This document shows positions 20,921 through 22,752 of a DNA stretch of 22,752 nucleotides, piece by piece. The translations under genes and the position numbers were made by a program. This DNA is from Candidatus Zixiibacteriota bacterium. Lineage in GTDB: Bacteria; SM23-81; DAOVCL01. The stretch is from NCBI GenBank assembly GCA_030670005.1, contig DAOVCL010000008.1, positions 1 to 22,752 on the forward strand, read 5' to 3'. The notes beneath the pieces are model-generated. The model was given only the letters and a program-made list of their open reading frames with translations. It was not told the origin of the DNA and did no database searches. Positions within the stretch are counted from its first letter, which is position 1. Every line of letters begins with the position of its first letter.

Positions 20921-22222
20921 TCAGGGTCCGGCTGTAACCGAAGTATATTCGTAGATAACCTTTGGTCGGCCAACCATAAAACCAATTACGCCTCCCAAAA
21001 TGGCAGGCAGGCTAAAGCTAAAGCCAAACATCTCAATGCAGATCACAATGCTGGCAATGGGGACATTTAATATTGCTCCCAAGGAACCAGCAATTCCCAC
21101 CACAATAAGGGCTAAGTGGGTACCAGGTTCGGTCACCCCAAAGGAGATGGCCACCAGATCACCAGCCAATGCCCCCAATATGAGGGATGGAAAGGTAAAA
21201 CCGGCGCTCCCTCCAGAACCAATGGTAAAGGCAGTAGCCACTATCTTACCCAGGACAAGCAGAATAATGGAAATGAGGGCAAACAGGGTAAATGTGGATC
21301 TTGGTTGCATGATCTCCTCAAGGGTGTTGATGCCTACACCCATCACTTTGACGCCAAGGATAAGGCCTATGAGCCCACAACCAATCCCACCCAGGGCAGG
21401 CTTGAGGTCATCACTTATTCTTATCCTTTTAAAGAGGGCAGAAACTTTCTCATAGACAGTTATAAAAAAAAGGCCTATCCAGCCAGTCAGGACGGCCGCA
21501 AGGAGAAAAAGGGGTATCTCTTTTGGCTGAAAGGAAAATGCCCTTCTCCCCCAAAGTGGGCTGAAATCGGTTATTAAACCATATATTGTGTATCCCAGGC
21601 CGCTTGATAAGATTGCCGGAAATAGTTTACGGTAGTTTATGGAGGCCGCATAAAGTATCTCCACAGCAAAGATGCCACCTCCCAGAGGTGCTTTCAACAG
21701 GGCTCCCAGAGCTCCAGCAACACCACATACCGTAGCTGTGTCCAGCTCTTCCCTCTTTAAGTTAAAGGGATGAGAGAACCTCCTCAAATTTCTGGCCAAA
21801 AATGATCCTACACCCCCATTCACCAAGGCCATAGGACCAACAAACCCTCCGCTTCCGCCAAAGCCCAGAGTAAATAGACCAGCAAGGTATTTACAGACTG
21901 TAAGCCTTAGGGGGACAAAACCCTTATTTCCATTGACGGTCTGGATGTAGGTGGGCATCCCCTCACCTCTGGCCTCCGGTTCTATCCGATAAAACACAAG
22001 CCCTATTATCAGTCCCCCCAAAGCTGGCCCGGCATAAACCAAAATTTGCAGAGCTGGGAGCTGGGAGAAAAAGAGGACCGCTCTTTTGAAAAGGTAAACT
22101 ACCACTCCACTTGCCGTACCAATGATCAGGGAGGTCAATGACCACCTCAATATATAATTGAGAGTGCCCTCATTTTTTATCCCAAAGACATTCCAGCGAT
22201 CATCAACGGTTGCAGTCTTCAT
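20921..22222 (-). CDS. ClC-family anion channel lacking the gating glutamate
   Basis: A 433-residue membrane protein with the ClC fold: about ten hydrophobic helices, twin halves, and no CBS domains. The selectivity segments are recognisable but altered. The E. coli GSGIP corresponds to GEGMP at 86-90, and the GREGP segment corresponds to GFVGP at 126-130, so the gating/proton-coupling Glu148 is replaced by V128. The C-terminal motif reads GSAGFTFPSLILG. Helix-by-helix alignment with E. coli ClC around KYLAGLFTLGFGG is gap-free, so the substitution is not an alignment slip. Such a protein may be a passive channel or transport a different ion (inference). ATG 22222 has GAAGG about ten bases upstream. 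It stands alone. Confidence 0.85.
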   Translation of the reverse strand: MKTATVDDRWNVFGIKNEGTLNYILRWSLTSLIIGTASGVVVYLFKRAVLFFSQLPALQILVYAGPALGGLIIGLVFYRIEPEARGEGMPTYIQTVNGNKGFVPLRLTVCKYLAGLFTLGFGGSGGFVGPMALVNGGVGSFLARNLRRFSHPFNLKREELDTATVCGVAGALGALLKAPLGGGIFAVEILYAASINYRKLFPAILSSGLGYTIYGLITDFSPLWGRRAFSFQPKEIPLFLLAAVLTGWIGLFFITVYEKVSALFKRIRISDDLKPALGGIGCGLIGLILGVKVMGVGINTLEEIMQPRSTFTLFALISIILLVLGKIVATAFTIGSGGSAGFTFPSLILGALAGDLVAISFGVTEPGTHLALIVVGIAGSLGAILNVPIASIVICIEMFGFSFSLPAILGGVIGFMVGRPKVIYEYTSVTAGP

Positions 22223-22241
22223 TTAGAGTTTACCTTCTATA

Positions 22242-22271
22242 CTCGCCGTGAATGATAACATTCACAGCGAG
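22242..22271. repeat. Hairpin upstream of the ClC gene
   Basis: CTCGC-C-GTGAATG and CATTCAC-A-GCGAG pair over 12 of 13 positions around loop ATAA. It sits 20 bases upstream of the ClC start codon and could be in its leader. No convincing promoter was seen in 22223-22367. Confidence 0.55.
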
Positions 22272-22290
22272 CTGGTGGTGACCAATATAA

Positions 22291-22317
22291 GATTGCTCCG
22301 CTTCGCTCGCAATGACA
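22291..22317. repeat. REP-like palindromic word
   Basis: The segment begins GATTGC and ends GCAATGACA with CTCCGCTTCGCTC between; its ATTGC/GCAAT ends are complementary. The inner word CGCTTCGCTC also occurs at 16818-16827 and, inverted, within the palindrome at 1422-1499. It resembles a dispersed bacterial intergenic repeat. Confidence 0.5.
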
Positions 22318-22367
22318 GAAATGGGGAGGCAATGATGGGAGAGGAAATAACCTCTCGCAGGTTTGTG

Positions 22368-22752
22368 CTACCCGGCATCCAAGACCTCCCTCACCTTATG
22401 GGCTATCTCCTCCAGAGAGAATGGCTTGTGTAGAAAGTCCTTTACCCCAAGATCCAATATCTGCTGGACCGCAGTGTCCTGGGAATAGCCACTGGCCAGC
22501 AACACCTTTACCCCAGGATTGATCCTCCTCAGCTCCTGATAGGTCTCCCTGCCCCCCATCTTGGGCATCATCATATCAACAATCACCAGATCTATCCCTC
22601 CCTTGTGCTCACGATATACATCCACTGCCTCCCGCCCATCAGAGGCCAACATCACCCCATATCCCAAATCCTCCAGTATGTCCTTCATCAGATCCCGCAG
22701 GATCTCCTCATCATCAACCACTAGTATAGACTCCGCGCCAGAGACTGGCTCT
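22368..22752 (-). CDS. C-terminal receiver domain of a larger protein (probably hybrid histidine kinase), partial
   Basis: The reading frame is open to the window edge, and its last ~128 residues are a receiver domain: ESILVVDDEEILRDLMKDIL, phospho-acceptor in LVIVDMMMPKMGG, the LASGYS switch region and the KPFSLEEI lysine. A GTG at 22721 could start a 117-residue stand-alone regulator, but it would fall inside the first beta strand and cut off the ESILV segment. The sequence before it, ending EPVSGAESILVVDDE, is the usual junction between a kinase ATP-binding domain and a C-terminal receiver. So I call the 3' end of a hybrid kinase. The stop is TAG at 22368. Confidence 0.75.
   Translation of the reverse strand, partial: EPVSGAESILVVDDEEILRDLMKDILEDLGYGVMLASDGREAVDVYREHKGGIDLVIVDMMMPKMGGRETYQELRRINPGVKVLLASGYSQDTAVQQILDLGVKDFLHKPFSLEEIAHKVREVLDAG

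Noticed and set aside
21000..21577. Two overlapping open frames of ~150 residues opposite the ClC gene
   Set aside because: Both are antisense to a clear membrane-protein gene and show no domain or start signal.

Overview
The window reads as chromosomal DNA of a Gram-negative bacterium with type IVa pili. I infer an outer membrane from the TonB-type C-terminal domain and the pilus motor set. The order pilB-pilT-pilC-pilS-pilR is the one known from Geobacter, so a Desulfobacterota-like or neighbouring phylum (Nitrospirota, NC10) is my best guess; no marker gene here fixes the taxonomy. Nearly every real gene is on the minus strand, so transcription runs from high to low coordinates.

Region by region. 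(1) 1-2610 is accessory DNA: a 5'-truncated transposase remnant, then two AT-rich minus-strand genes (a SAM methyltransferase and a secreted cysteine-peptidase-like protein), each followed by an imperfect palindrome resembling an integron attC site. (2) 2611-3173 holds a minus-strand terminator and a small, apparently frameshifted DUF1858 gene. (3) 3170-10527 is the pilus motor and regulator block: PilB, PilT, PilC, PilS, PilR. (4) 10696-17921 is the most unusual part: ten tightly packed genes with an MglA-type GTPase, its MglB partner and six further Roadblock/LC7-domain proteins. Two of the six are fused to other modules (receiver-PATAN-Roadblock, TPR-Roadblock). The block also holds a HAMP-only membrane receptor and a secreted beta-helix protein with a TonB C-terminus. 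(5) 17922-18316 carries a near-consensus sigma-54 promoter reading into this block and the terminator of the next unit. (6) 18317-20193 is a compact two-gene unit, gcvT-comB, with its own sigma-70 promoter and terminator. (7) 20194-20920 is about 0.7 kb of intergenic hairpins and repeats. (8) 20921-22222 is a ClC-family channel lacking the gating glutamate. (9) 22368-22752 is the receiver end of a larger protein, probably a hybrid histidine kinase, cut by the window edge.

How it may work together (inference): in Myxococcus xanthus, MglA, its GAP MglB, the Roadblock protein MglC and the response regulator RomR set which pole has active pili. Here an expanded set of similar parts sits directly upstream of, and in the same direction as, the pilus extension and retraction ATPases. 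Overlapping genes suggest coordinated expression, and the sigma-54 promoter at its head could be a target of the sigma-54 activator PilR encoded at its far end. The HAMP receptor and the receiver-PATAN-Roadblock protein are candidate inputs to the GTPase switch.

Several intergenic repeat families recur in the window: a MITE-like element with AATGGTCAAT ends (three copies), a 39-bp repeat followed by a structure-conserved hairpin (two copies), and REP-like palindromes.
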